Positions 40,584 to 49,454 of a stretch of DNA of 64,000 bases are shown one piece after another. Every line of letters begins with the position of its first letter. Positions within the stretch are counted from its first letter, which is position 1. The translations under genes were made by a program, and so were the position numbers. Source of the stretch: Pseudomonas capeferrum (GTDB lineage: Bacteria; Pseudomonadota; Gammaproteobacteria; Pseudomonadales; Pseudomonadaceae); contig NZ_JAAMQM010000017.1 in the NCBI RefSeq assembly GCF_013523055.1, forward strand, positions 62,001 to 126,000, given 5' to 3'. The notes beneath the pieces are model-generated. The model saw only the letters and a program-made list of their open reading frames with translations. It was not told the origin of the DNA and searched no databases.

Positions 40584-43355
40584 ATGAGCCAAGCGCCTCT
40601 CGTCCTCGTGGACGGTTCCTCCTACCTCTACCGCGCGTTCCATGCGCTGCCGCCCCTGACTACGTCCAAGGGCATGCCGACCGGCGCGGTCAAGGGCGTG
40701 CTGAACATGCTCAAGAGCCTGCGCAAACAGTATCCGGACGGCCTGTTCGCGGTCGTCTTCGACGCCAAGGGCGGTACGTTCCGCGATGCCATGTTCGCCG
40801 AGTACAAAGCCAACCGCCCCAGCATGCCGGCGGACTTGCGCGTGCAGGTCGAACCGTTGCATGCCAGCGTCAAGGCGCTCGGTTATCCGCTGCTGTGCGT
40901 CGAAGGCGTCGAGGCGGACGATGTGATCGGCACGTTGGCTCGCAGCAGCGCGGCGGCAGGCCGACCGGTGATCATTTCCACCGGCGACAAGGACATGGCG
41001 CAACTGGTGGACGGTCACATCACGCTGGTCAACACCATGACCGGGAGCGTGCTGGACGTCGCGGGCGTGCACGAGAAATTCGGCGTCGGCCCCGAGCACA
41101 TCATCGACTTCCTTGCGCTCATGGGCGACAAGGTCGACAACATTCCCGGTGTGCCGGGGGTGGGCGAGAAGACGGCGGTCGGCCTGCTGACGGGCATTGG
41201 CGGCGGTTTGCGTGAACTCTACGAAAACCTCGACAAGGTTCCCGGCCTGGCCATCCGTGGCGCCAAGTCCTTGCCGGCCAAGCTGGAAGAGCATCGTGAT
41301 TCGGCGTTCTTGTCCTACGAGCTGGCGACCATCAAGATCGACGTACCTCTGGACATCGAGGTGGAGGCCCTGGTGTGCGGCGAGCCGGATCGCGATGCCT
41401 TGCTGGCGTTGTACACGGAAATGGAATTCCGCAGCTGGATTGCCGATGTCCAGCGGGAAGCCGCGCAGGTGGGCGAGACGCTCGATCCCGTGGCCGACGC
41501 CGAGCCCGTGGCGCGAGTCGAGCCCAAGTATGAAACCATTCTCGACCAGGCCCGCTTCGACGCCTGGCTCGAAAAGCTGCGCGAGGCGCCCCTGTTCGCG
41601 TTCGATACCGAGACCACCAGCGTCGACGCCCAGCAGGCACGGTTGGTCGGTGTCTCCTTTGCCGTAGAGGCGCACGAGGCGGCCTACGTACCGTTGGCCC
41701 ATGACTACCCCGACGCGCCGGTCCAACTGGACCGCGACCAGGTATTGCTGGCGCTCAAGCCGCTCCTGGAAGATCCGGCCAAAGGCAAGATCGGCCAGAA
41801 TGCCAAGTACGACATCAACATCCTCGCCAACTGCGCGATCGGCGGCGATCTGTCCCAAGGCATCCACATGCGCGGCGTGGCCTGCGACACCATGCTCGAG
41901 TCCTATGTGTTCGACTCGACCGCCACGCGTCACGACATGGACAGCCTGGCGCTCAAGTACCTCGATCACAAGACCATCGCCTTCGAAGACGTTGCGGGCA
42001 AGGGTGCCAAGCAGTTGACCTTCAACCAGATCACCCTGGACAAGGCCGGGCCCTATGCCGCCGAAGACGCGGACATCACCTTGCGCCTGCATCAGGCCCT
42101 GCAGGCGCGCCTGGCCAAGACGCCGAGCGTGCAGCCGGTGTTGATGGACATCGAGATGCCGCTGGTGCCGGTCCTGGCCAAGATCGAGCGCCAGGGCGCG
42201 CTGGTCGATGCCGAGCTGCTGGGCATCCAGAGCAAGGAACTGGGCGTGAAGCTGGCGCAGCTCGAGCTCGAGGCCTTCGCGCTGGCGGGTGAAGAGTTCA
42301 ACCTGGGGTCGCCCAAGCAGCTGGGCGCGATTCTCTATGACAAGCTGGGCATGCCGGTCCTGAGCAAGACCGCCAAGGGCCAGGCCTCGACGGCCGAGGC
42401 CGTGCTGGCTGAGTTGGCCGAGCAGGACTATCCATTGCCCAAGGTGCTCATGCAGTACCGCTCGCTCAGCAAGCTCAAGAGCACCTACACCGACCGCCTG
42501 CCGGAGCAGATCAATCCACGCACCGGACGTATCCACACCTCGTATCAACAGGCCGTGGCCGCTACCGGGCGCCTGTCGTCCAGTGACCCGAACCTGCAGA
42601 ACATCCCGATCCGTACCGCCGAAGGCCGACGTATCCGCCAGGCCTTCATCGCCAGCCCGGGCTACAAGTTGCTGGCGGCGGACTACTCGCAGATCGAACT
42701 GCGGATCATGGCCCATCTGGCCAAGGATGAAGGCCTCCTGCATGCCTTCCGCAACGATCTGGACGTACACCGCGCGACCGCCGCCGAGGTCTTCGGCGTC
42801 GCGCTGGAAGCAGTCACCCATGATCAGCGTCGCAGTGCCAAGGCGATCAACTTCGGGCTGATCTACGGCATGAGCGCATTCGGCCTGGCCAAGCAGATCG
42901 GAGTCGACCGCAAGCAGTCCCAGGACTACATAGATCGCTACTTCGCCCGCTATCCGGGCGTGCTGGCCTACATGGAGCGCACCCGCGCGCAAGCCGCCGA
43001 GCAAGGTTTCGTCGAGACCCTGTTCGGCCGCCGTCTTTACCTTCCGGATATCAACGCGAAGAATCCATCATTACGCAAAGGTGCCGAGCGCACGGCGATC
43101 AACGCGCCGATGCAGGGTACAGCGGCCGACATCGTCAAGCGGGCCATGGTCGCGGTGGACGACTGGTTGACCGAGAGCGGTCTGGACGCGCGGGTCATCC
43201 TGCAGGTCCACGATGAACTGGTGCTGGAGGTGCGCGAGGACTTGGTCGAGCGGGTCAAGGCCGAGATCCGGCCGTTCATGAGCAATGCGGCGCAGATGGA
43301 TGTGCCATTGCTGGTCGAAGTGGGCGTCGGCTCGAATTGGGACGAAGCTCACTAG
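40584..43355 (+). CDS. polA: DNA polymerase I
   Basis: The 923-residue enzyme has all three domains: the 5'-3' exonuclease (residues 1-290; LVLVDGSSYLYRAF, EADDVIGTLA, STGDKDMAQLV, GDKVDNIPGVPGVG), the 3'-5' proofreading exonuclease (about 330-520; FAFDTETTS with the metal-binding DxE, so proofreading looks intact), and the polymerase (540-923; DYSQIELRIMAHL, KAINFGLIYGMSAFG, QVHDELVLEV). The start ATG 40584 gives MSQAPLVLVDG, the family N-terminus. The downstream interval holds a terminator and the ersA sRNA gene. Confidence 0.98.
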   Translation: MSQAPLVLVDGSSYLYRAFHALPPLTTSKGMPTGAVKGVLNMLKSLRKQYPDGLFAVVFDAKGGTFRDAMFAEYKANRPSMPADLRVQVEPLHASVKALGYPLLCVEGVEADDVIGTLARSSAAAGRPVIISTGDKDMAQLVDGHITLVNTMTGSVLDVAGVHEKFGVGPEHIIDFLALMGDKVDNIPGVPGVGEKTAVGLLTGIGGGLRELYENLDKVPGLAIRGAKSLPAKLEEHRDSAFLSYELATIKIDVPLDIEVEALVCGEPDRDALLALYTEMEFRSWIADVQREAAQVGETLDPVADAEPVARVEPKYETILDQARFDAWLEKLREAPLFAFDTETTSVDAQQARLVGVSFAVEAHEAAYVPLAHDYPDAPVQLDRDQVLLALKPLLEDPAKGKIGQNAKYDINILANCAIGGDLSQGIHMRGVACDTMLESYVFDSTATRHDMDSLALKYLDHKTIAFEDVAGKGAKQLTFNQITLDKAGPYAAEDADITLRLHQALQARLAKTPSVQPVLMDIEMPLVPVLAKIERQGALVDAELLGIQSKELGVKLAQLELEAFALAGEEFNLGSPKQLGAILYDKLGMPVLSKTAKGQASTAEAVLAELAEQDYPLPKVLMQYRSLSKLKSTYTDRLPEQINPRTGRIHTSYQQAVAATGRLSSSDPNLQNIPIRTAEGRRIRQAFIASPGYKLLAADYSQIELRIMAHLAKDEGLLHAFRNDLDVHRATAAEVFGVALEAVTHDQRRSAKAINFGLIYGMSAFGLAKQIGVDRKQSQDYIDRYFARYPGVLAYMERTRAQAAEQGFVETLFGRRLYLPDINAKNPSLRKGAERTAINAPMQGTAADIVKRAMVAVDDWLTESGLDARVILQVHDELVLEVREDLVERVKAEIRPFMSNAAQMDVPLLVEVGVGSNWDEAH

Positions 43356-43377
43356 AGGCCGTGGCAGGCCTTGATAG

Positions 43378-43407
43378 AGCCCGTGGCAGAGTGCCATGGG
43401 CTTTCTT
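43378..43407 (+). terminator. Intrinsic terminator of polA
   Basis: AGCCCGTGGCA (43378-43388) and TGCCATGGGCT (43392-43402) form an 11-bp stem with one wobble and loop GAG, followed by TTCTT. It lies 22 bases after the polA stop. Confidence 0.75.
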
Positions 43408-43476
43408 GCCGAGAAGGGTTGCATCCTCGTGGCCGGAAACATGGGAAACGCGATTGCAAATAGTTTCCGGCGCAAG

Positions 43477-43504
43477 GAACTAAAGCGGTTAAGCAAGACT
43501 CAGA
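43477..43504 (+). promoter_or_regulatory. AlgU (sigma-22)-type promoter of ersA
   Basis: GAACTA (43477-43482), a 17-base spacer and TCAGA (43500-43504) match GAACTT-N16/17-TCtgA with one mismatch in each element. The predicted start near 43511 gives an RNA ending at the T-run of 43640, about 130 nt, equal to the reported ErsA length. ErsA of P. aeruginosa is AlgU-dependent. Confidence 0.65.
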
Positions 43505-43510
43505 GTACCT

Positions 43511-43640
43511 GAATGGCTGGTGAAGCCCTTCGATGCTCCTATGTTGTGTTAAGTGTTGGCAGATATCTGGACCCCGCCCTAGCGGTCCGGACTTAGACCC
43601 CGAACTTCCCCCTCCCCATATGAAGTCCGGGGTTTTTTTT
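43511..43640 (+). ncRNA. ersA: ErsA small RNA
   Basis: The interval between polA and engB is where P. aeruginosa and other pseudomonads encode ErsA, a Spot-42-positioned sRNA of about 130 nt that represses algC and other envelope genes. Here an AlgU-type promoter is followed by a C-rich unpaired segment (GGACCCCGCCCTAGC and CTTCCCCCTCCCC, suitable for pairing with Shine-Dalgarno regions) and a strong terminator. The 5' end is predicted, not observed. No protein frame spans it. Confidence 0.75.
43598..43640 (+). terminator. Intrinsic terminator of ersA
   Basis: CCCCGAACTT (43598-43607) pairs with AAGTCCGGGG (43623-43632) with one mismatch and is followed by eight T residues. The loop is the C-rich CCCCCTCCCCATATG. 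Confidence 0.85.
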
Positions 43641-43749
43641 GCCTGCGATTTGGTAAAGCTTGGCCTTGCCCTCGCCGTCCCGCTTGCGAATGCTCGTCAA
43701 GGATCGGCAGGCGGCCCGCTCATGCCTGCCGGGCCCTTCATTCACCGCC

Positions 43750-44382
43750 TCAAACCGCCGGCTTGTCAGGCAGCTCCATCCAGTTCGCCAGCACACCGTA
43801 GGCCTCTTCCAGGCCCTGACGCTTCGGCGCCGAGAACAACTGGATGGTCACGCCCTCGCCCCAGCCCTTGCGAATTGCCGACTGCACCTTGAGCAATACG
43901 CCCTTGCCCGCGCCATAGGTCAGCTTGTCGGCCTTGGTCAGCAGGATGTGCATGGCCATGCCGCTGGCCTTGGCCCAGTCGAGCATCATCTTGTCGAAGT
44001 CGGTCATGGGGTGACGCACATCCATCATCAGGATCACGCCCTTGAGGCATTCTCGACCGCCCAGGTAGGCCTCGAGGTGACGTTGCCAATGCTGCTTGAG
44101 CGGAATCGGGACCTTGGCGTAGCCGTAGCCTGGCAAGTCGACCAAACGCCTTTCATCGTCCAGACTGAAGAAATTCAGCAACTGGGTGCGCCCGGGGGTC
44201 TTCGAGGTACGGGCCAGGTTGGCATGGGTCAGGGTATTGAGGGCGCTGGACTTGCCGGCATTGGATCGACCGGCGAAGGCGACTTCATAGCCCTGGTCGT
44301 CCGGGCACTGATCGACCTTGGCGGCGCTGAGGGCGAATTTGGCCTGCTGGCACAGGCCGAGGATGGGGTTCTTGACTTGCAT
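43750..44382 (-). CDS. engB: Ribosome-biogenesis GTPase EngB/YihA/YsxC
   Basis: The 210-residue GTPase has G1 GRSNAGKS (38-45), a Thr-containing switch I (TSKTPGRTQLLNFF), G3 DLPGYGYA and G4 TKAD (LLTKADKL). It is required for assembly of the large ribosomal subunit and is usually essential. The start ATG 44382 gives MQVKNPILGLCQQAKF; the frame continues upstream for 65 codons without support. It is convergent with the polA-ersA side and divergent from the cytochrome c genes. Confidence 0.96.
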   Translation of the reverse strand: MQVKNPILGLCQQAKFALSAAKVDQCPDDQGYEVAFAGRSNAGKSSALNTLTHANLARTSKTPGRTQLLNFFSLDDERRLVDLPGYGYAKVPIPLKQHWQRHLEAYLGGRECLKGVILMMDVRHPMTDFDKMMLDWAKASGMAMHILLTKADKLTYGAGKGVLLKVQSAIRKGWGEGVTIQLFSAPKRQGLEEAYGVLANWMELPDKPAV

Positions 44383-44506
44383 GGGATATCCGATGTGGGT
44401 GTTGCCAAGGCCAGGCCCGGCAAGCGGTGTCGTTTCCGTCTGGATGCCGGAAGTATATAATGCCCCAGTTTTTGTGTGCGCATTATCCCAGCGTAGGATG
44501 ATGTGC

Positions 44507-44878
44507 ATGGGGCGTCGGTCAGAAGGTTGCGCATCAGAACGCAACGCGGCCCCCAACCCTGAAAGGTCGTTCCGCAAGGCGAAATGGCTGCTTGTCGTCG
44601 GTGTGTTCCTACCGTTCTTCAGCGCTCAGGCTACACAGGATCCCGAGGCGTTGTACAACCGCACGTGTGCGGCCTGTCACGCCGGACAAATGCCGCAGGC
44701 CCCCGAGAGGGGTGATCGGGCGGCCTGGGAGCCAAGGCTGGCGCGGGGTGTGGATGTACTGGCAGAGCAGGTTGTACAGGGTTTCAAGGCGATGCCGCCG
44801 CGTGGATTGTGCATGGACTGCAGTATCGAGGACTACCGTTCGGTCATCCTCTGGATGAGTGGCAGCCCTGATACATAA
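44507..44878 (+). CDS. Cytochrome c5-like mono-heme protein
   Basis: This is a short class I cytochrome c. After a basic N-tail and signal anchor (KWLLVVGVFLPFFSAQA) come ATQDPEALYNRTCAACHAGQMPQAP, with heme motif CAACH, and the distal Met in FKAMPPRGLCMDCSIEDYRSVILWM; the extra CMDC pair is the c5 hallmark. It probably passes electrons to the oxidases in the periplasm. Start is ambiguous among three in-frame ATGs (44498, 44501, 44507); the last has the best spacing from AGGA. It is upstream of the cytochrome c4 gene by 31 bases and probably cotranscribed. Confidence 0.88.
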   Translation: MGRRSEGCASERNAAPNPERSFRKAKWLLVVGVFLPFFSAQATQDPEALYNRTCAACHAGQMPQAPERGDRAAWEPRLARGVDVLAEQVVQGFKAMPPRGLCMDCSIEDYRSVILWMSGSPDT

Positions 44879-44909
44879 CATTTCACCCTTAGCCGTGTTG
44901 GATTAGCTG

Positions 44910-45527
44910 ATGAACAAATTATTCGTGAGTCTGCTGTTGACCATGGGCGTCGCCGGTGCGGCCACTGCTGCGCAACCCATTCAAGGCGATGCCGCCGCGG
45001 GCCAGGCCAAGACCGCCATCTGTGGCGCCTGCCACAACCCTGACGGAAACAGCCTTGCACCGAACTTCCCCAAACTCGCCGGCCAGGGGCCGCGCTATCT
45101 CGAGAAGCAATTGCACGACATCAAGTCCGGCAAGCGTGTCGTGCTGGAAATGACCGGCATGCTCGACGGTTTCAATGATCAGGACCTGGCGGACATCGCC
45201 GCCTATTTCTCCAGCCAGAAAGGCAGCGTGGGTGCCGCCGACCCGCAATTGGTCGAACGAGGCAGAGGTCTGTTCAATGGCGGCGACCTGGAAAAAGGCA
45301 TGCCTGCCTGCATCGGTTGCCATTCTCCAAATGGCAGCGGCATCGCTCTCGCGGGTTTCCCTCATCTGAGCGGCCAGCATTCGCAGTACCTGGCCAAGCA
45401 GCTTACCGACTTCCGCGAGGGCAATCGTACCAACGACGGCGATGCCATGACCATGCGCGCCATCGCTGCCAAGTTGAGCAACAAGGATATCGAAGCCCTC
45501 TCCAGCTACATCCAGGGGTTGCACTGA
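44910..45527 (+). CDS. Di-heme cytochrome c4
   Basis: The 205-residue periplasmic protein has a signal peptide (1-21, GVAGAATAAQP) and two cytochrome c domains with heme motifs CGACH and CIGCH. Methionine ligands are in the MTGMLDGF and MRAIAAKLS regions. Cytochrome c4 donates electrons to terminal oxidases such as cbb3 and aa3; the cox genes lie 15 kb away in the same window. A hairpin with T-run follows it. Confidence 0.95.
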   Translation: MNKLFVSLLLTMGVAGAATAAQPIQGDAAAGQAKTAICGACHNPDGNSLAPNFPKLAGQGPRYLEKQLHDIKSGKRVVLEMTGMLDGFNDQDLADIAAYFSSQKGSVGAADPQLVERGRGLFNGGDLEKGMPACIGCHSPNGSGIALAGFPHLSGQHSQYLAKQLTDFREGNRTNDGDAMTMRAIAAKLSNKDIEALSSYIQGLH

Positions 45528-45565
45528 CAGCGCTGTTAACCCGGTGTTAATGAAGCAAGGCTAAT

Positions 45566-45631
45566 AAGGGTGGCCCCAGCCGATGCCGCGACGCTCAAGC
45601 GAACCGCATCAGGCGCCGGTCACCCTTTTTT
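45566..45631 (+). terminator. Long-loop terminator after cytochrome c4
   Basis: AAGGGTGGCC (45566-45575) pairs with GGTCACCCTT (45618-45627) with one mismatch, followed by T residues to 45631. The 42-base loop is large for an intrinsic terminator but could fold further. Confidence 0.55.
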
Positions 45632-45732
45632 ATGTCCGTAACCGGTACACTCTAGAACTTGAGCCCCATTCGACCTGTCTCAACGTGGTCCAGGTCGTGT
45701 CGAGCCCATCCATGACTGTCCAGGAGTAAAGC

Positions 45733-46365
45733 ATGCGTAAACTGATTCTCAGCGCCGCGCTGGTCGCCGCCAGCGTATTCGGAGTCACCACCGTCCAGGC
45801 TGCGGAGCCTGTGGCTGGCGAGCAGTATTTCGAGCTGAGCAAGCCGGTACAGGTTTCCGTACCCGGCAAGATCGAGGTCGTGGAGCTGTTCTGGTACGGC
45901 TGCCCCCATTGCTACCACTTCGAGCCGACCGTCAATCCGTGGGCCGAGAAGCTGCCCGCCGACGTCAATTTCAAGCGTGTTCCAGCCATGTTCGGCGGTC
46001 CTTGGGACGCACATGGGCAAATGTTCCTGACCCTGGAAGCCATGGGTGTCGAACACAAGGTTCACGCGGCCGTCTTCGATGCCATCCAGAACCAGCACAA
46101 GCAATTGACCAAGCCTGAAGACATGGCCGAATTCCTCGCGACCCAAGGCGTGGACAAGGACAAGTTTCTCGCTACCTTCAACTCGTTCGCGATCAAGGGC
46201 CAGGTGCAGAAAGCCAAGGAGCTCGCCAAGAAGTACGAGATCACCGGCGTACCGAGCATGGTGGTCAATGGCAAATACCGCTTCGATCTGGGCACTGCCG
46301 GCGGTCCCGAGGGCGTGCTGAAGGTAGCCGACCAGCTGATCGCCAAGGAGCGCGCCGCTAAGTAA
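45733..46365 (+). CDS. dsbA: Thiol:disulfide interchange protein DsbA
   Basis: The 210-residue periplasmic oxidase introduces disulfides into exported proteins. It has a signal peptide (1-23, VTTVQAA), active site FWYGCPHCYHFEP (C57-C60 with the CPHC dipeptide that makes DsbA strongly oxidising), the helical insert, and cis-Pro loop GVPSMVVNGKY. The start follows CCAGGAGTAAAGC. It is possibly followed by read-through into the endonuclease-family gene, 11 bases downstream. Confidence 0.97.
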   Translation: MRKLILSAALVAASVFGVTTVQAAEPVAGEQYFELSKPVQVSVPGKIEVVELFWYGCPHCYHFEPTVNPWAEKLPADVNFKRVPAMFGGPWDAHGQMFLTLEAMGVEHKVHAAVFDAIQNQHKQLTKPEDMAEFLATQGVDKDKFLATFNSFAIKGQVQKAKELAKKYEITGVPSMVVNGKYRFDLGTAGGPEGVLKVADQLIAKERAAK

Positions 46366-46376
46366 GCGGCGATCCT

Positions 46377-47231
46377 ATGCGTCGTATGCGCCCTGGACGT
46401 CTTGTCGGCCTGCACGAGCCGCGGGTCAACGAGCATCACCTGCAGACCCCGGGCCTGCCGGCGGACGGACGTCTGCGTCTGCTCAGCTTCAATATCCAGG
46501 TGGGCATCAGCACCGAGCGCTACCGGCATTACCTGACCCGTGGCTGGCAGCATCTGCTGCCGCACATCGGGCGGGCGGGCAATCTGCAGAAAATCGGCAC
46601 TCTGCTGAACGATTTCGACCTGGTCGCGCTGCAGGAGGTCGATGGGGGCAGCTTGCGCTCGGGCTATGTCAACCAGGTCGAGCACCTGGCCCAGTTGGGC
46701 GCCTTCCCGTACTGGTACCAGCAGCTCAACCGCAATCTCGGTCGTTTCGCCCAGCACAGCAACGGTGTGCTGAGTCGCCTCAAGCCAGACGTGCTCGAAG
46801 ATCACCCCCTGCCCGGTCCGGCCGGGCGCGGGGCAATCCTCGTGCGCTTCGGCGAAGGCCCGGATGCTCTCGTCGTGGTGATGATGCACCTGGCCCTCGG
46901 TGCAAAGACCCGTGCCCGGCAACTGGCGTATATCCGCGAGCTGATCGGGGGTTATCGGCATCAGGTCCTGATGGGCGACATGAATACCCATGCCAACGAC
47001 CTGCTCGACCACTCGCCGCTGCGCGATCTGGGGCTGGTGGCGCCACAGATCGAGGCTACCTTCCCGAGCTGGCGTCCCCAGCGCTGCCTGGACCACATCC
47101 TGCTCAGCCCAACCCTGACGCTGGAACGGGTGGAGGTCCTGGCCCAACCCATCTCCGACCATCTTCCCGTCGCTGTCGAGATTCGATTGCCTGACGCACT
47201 GACTATGGATACGCTGCCGGTTTTGAGCTGA
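46377..47231 (+). CDS. Endonuclease/exonuclease/phosphatase-family protein
   Basis: The 284-residue protein has the EEP (DNase I-like) catalytic set: RLLSFNIQVG (Asn), ALQEVDGG (Glu), MMHLALG (His), LMGDMNTHAND (Asp/Asn) and ISDHLPVAVEI (Asp-His). Substrate could be DNA, RNA or a phosphorylated lipid; it cannot be told from sequence. No signal peptide. The position after dsbA and before a diguanylate cyclase is conserved (PA5488-like). The start ATG 46377 or 46386. Confidence 0.9.
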   Translation: MRRMRPGRLVGLHEPRVNEHHLQTPGLPADGRLRLLSFNIQVGISTERYRHYLTRGWQHLLPHIGRAGNLQKIGTLLNDFDLVALQEVDGGSLRSGYVNQVEHLAQLGAFPYWYQQLNRNLGRFAQHSNGVLSRLKPDVLEDHPLPGPAGRGAILVRFGEGPDALVVVMMHLALGAKTRARQLAYIRELIGGYRHQVLMGDMNTHANDLLDHSPLRDLGLVAPQIEATFPSWRPQRCLDHILLSPTLTLERVEVLAQPISDHLPVAVEIRLPDALTMDTLPVLS

Positions 47232-47258
47232 TTGCCCTTATCTGCAGCGGATCCAGCC

Positions 47259-49256
47259 ATGACCGACGACGCCCAGCGTTGGAAAGAAAAATACCTCGAA
47301 AGCATCGATCAGCAGGAAAAACTGGAACGACGCTGGGACGCCCGTCTCGACCTTCTGCGTCGTGGCCTGGTGCGCAGCACATTAGCGGCGGAAGGCAGCG
47401 ACAAGGCAGTCGACCAGTGCATGAAAGAAATGCGCGATGTCATTCGCAGCAAGAATATGGACGCTGCCCTGGCTGGCCTCATTCCACGGCTGGAAAAAGC
47501 CGTGCTCGATTCCGAGCAGCGACGCGAAACCCGTCTCACCCAGGTCAGCACCGCGTTGAACGCATTGGTCAGCCAGCTACAGGCCTTGCCGTTGCCAGGC
47601 GATGTGGCTCGACCCCTGAAGAAATACGCCAAGCAGCTGGACGCGCGGATAGGCCAGACGCGCGAGCTGCCGCTGTTGCTGGGCGAGCTCAGTGGCTTGC
47701 AAGGGCAGGCGCTGATGGTCTTGCAACAATCGGAGGAGTCGGCGCGACCCGGGCTCCTGCAAAGGCTGTTCGGCAACCGTGAGCACGAGTCACAGGCTCG
47801 GAACGAGACGCGACAGGCTTCTGTGGAGGTTGTCTCGCCACCCTCCGTGGCGGCGCCCATGGAGCAGGACTTCATGTCGACGATCCCGGCCCCGGAGCCG
47901 GTACCCGTATCTCTGACGCTCGAGAGGGTCGAGCCTTTTCCCGATACACCTGAATCCCTGCCCATGGCAGGCGCTGAACCGCTTGCCGTGCAAGCTACCG
48001 AGCCTGCCCAGGAAATGGCCGGGCCTGCCTTGGTCGACGCTATCGAGGTCCCGTTGCCTGAAGGCCAGGGCTTCTCTTTGCCGCCAACGCTCAAAGCCGA
48101 GCACTTTGACGAGAAAGGTGTGCCGGACGCGGGCTCTGCGGTGCTCGATGCAGTGTCCGATTCCCTGGACGAAGACAGTCTCTACGCCCTGCCCGACGCC
48201 GCCGAACCACCCTACAGCTCCGTGGCGGCGCATATTGAACAAACGTTCATCGGCTTGCTCGACGACCTCACCCTGCCAGAGCACCACAAGGCGCAGGCCC
48301 TGGCCATGCGTGAGCGCGTGGCGCGTGGCCTGAACTGGTACGAGCTGATTCCCGTGCTCGACGACCTGGCCGTGCTCATGCTGGCGATCAATGACAGTGG
48401 GCAACACGAATTCGAAGCCTATCTGCAGCAACTCAACGAGCGTCTGGAAACTTTCCAGGGCCATTTGCACGACGCCAGCACAGGGCACGCCGACAACAGC
48501 TCCGCCGCCCGTGAGCTCGACAGCCAATTGCGCGAGCAGGTGGACGGCCTGCAGACCAGTGTCCAGGGCGCCGCGGACCTGGGCAGCCTCAAGCGCGTGC
48601 TGGAGCAGCGCCTGGAAGGCCTGCTCGTGACCATGGACCATCACCAGCATGAACGTGGCCAGCGTGAACAGGAGCTGGCTGATCGCTTGCAGGGCCTGGC
48701 CGAGCGGGTTGCCAGCATGGAGCAGGAGGCGTTGGGCTACCGTGAGCACCTCGAAGAGCAACGCCAGAAAGCCCTGATCGACCCCCTGACCGGTCTCCCC
48801 AATCGCGCTGCTTGGGCCGAGCAGGTCGAGCGGGAGATTCTTGCCTGGCAAGAGCACGGCGGGCATCTGCTGATAGCGATCCTCGACCTGGACGACTTCA
48901 AGCGGATCAATGACAGCTATGGTCACCTGGCGGGCGACAAGGTCCTGAAGATCGTCGCCAACGTGTTGCGCAAGCGCTTGCGTGGGCGCGACTTCATTGC
49001 GCGTTTTGGAGGCGAAGAGTTTGTCCTGCTCTTGCCACAGACGTCGATGACCGTCGGCGTCCAGTTCGTCCAGATGCTACGGGCGGCCATCGAAGCCTGC
49101 CCGTTTCATTTCAAAGGCGAGCGCGTGGTGATCACGAGCTCCATCGGTATCAGTGCCTTTAGAACCGGAGAACGGGGCGATGCCGTGTTCAAGCGGGCGG
49201 ACAAGGCGCTCTATCGAGCCAAGGGCGCGGGGCGCAATCGGGTGGAGCAGGATTGA
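47259..49256 (+). CDS. dgcH: Diguanylate cyclase DgcH
   Basis: The 665-residue cytoplasmic protein has a long N-terminal region of coiled coils and Ala/Pro/Glu-rich linker (no membrane segment), a helical stretch (about 410-495), and a GGDEF domain ending the chain. The active site is GGEEF at 584-588, and RGRD five residues before it is a complete inhibitory I-site, so product feedback is expected. The arrangement dsbA, EEP, GGDEF, ampDh2 matches PA5489-PA5485, where this enzyme is called DgcH and maintains basal c-di-GMP. The start at 47259 is the first supported ATG. Confidence 0.93.
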   Translation: MTDDAQRWKEKYLESIDQQEKLERRWDARLDLLRRGLVRSTLAAEGSDKAVDQCMKEMRDVIRSKNMDAALAGLIPRLEKAVLDSEQRRETRLTQVSTALNALVSQLQALPLPGDVARPLKKYAKQLDARIGQTRELPLLLGELSGLQGQALMVLQQSEESARPGLLQRLFGNREHESQARNETRQASVEVVSPPSVAAPMEQDFMSTIPAPEPVPVSLTLERVEPFPDTPESLPMAGAEPLAVQATEPAQEMAGPALVDAIEVPLPEGQGFSLPPTLKAEHFDEKGVPDAGSAVLDAVSDSLDEDSLYALPDAAEPPYSSVAAHIEQTFIGLLDDLTLPEHHKAQALAMRERVARGLNWYELIPVLDDLAVLMLAINDSGQHEFEAYLQQLNERLETFQGHLHDASTGHADNSSAARELDSQLREQVDGLQTSVQGAADLGSLKRVLEQRLEGLLVTMDHHQHERGQREQELADRLQGLAERVASMEQEALGYREHLEEQRQKALIDPLTGLPNRAAWAEQVEREILAWQEHGGHLLIAILDLDDFKRINDSYGHLAGDKVLKIVANVLRKRLRGRDFIARFGGEEFVLLLPQTSMTVGVQFVQMLRAAIEACPFHFKGERVVITSSIGISAFRTGERGDAVFKRADKALYRAKGAGRNRVEQD

Positions 49257-49454
49257 GTGGGGCGCTGGCATTGGGGCAAGCGAGCTCCAGAGGGGAATAC
49301 GGTGTCCGTGCTGCCGGGCATTGCATGGGTACCGTGAAAGGAGCTGGTCTCGATACCGCGTGTCCATCGGGCGGTTGCCAGGAAAGGTATCGCACCAGAG
49401 CGATCGCGTTATATTGTAGCGATCCTGACTGACGCTTATGACGTGCTTCTCGTG

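Noticed and set aside
40548..43004. 818-codon frame antisense to polA
   Set aside because: It lacks domains and arises from the third-position GC of polA, which is intact on the plus strand.
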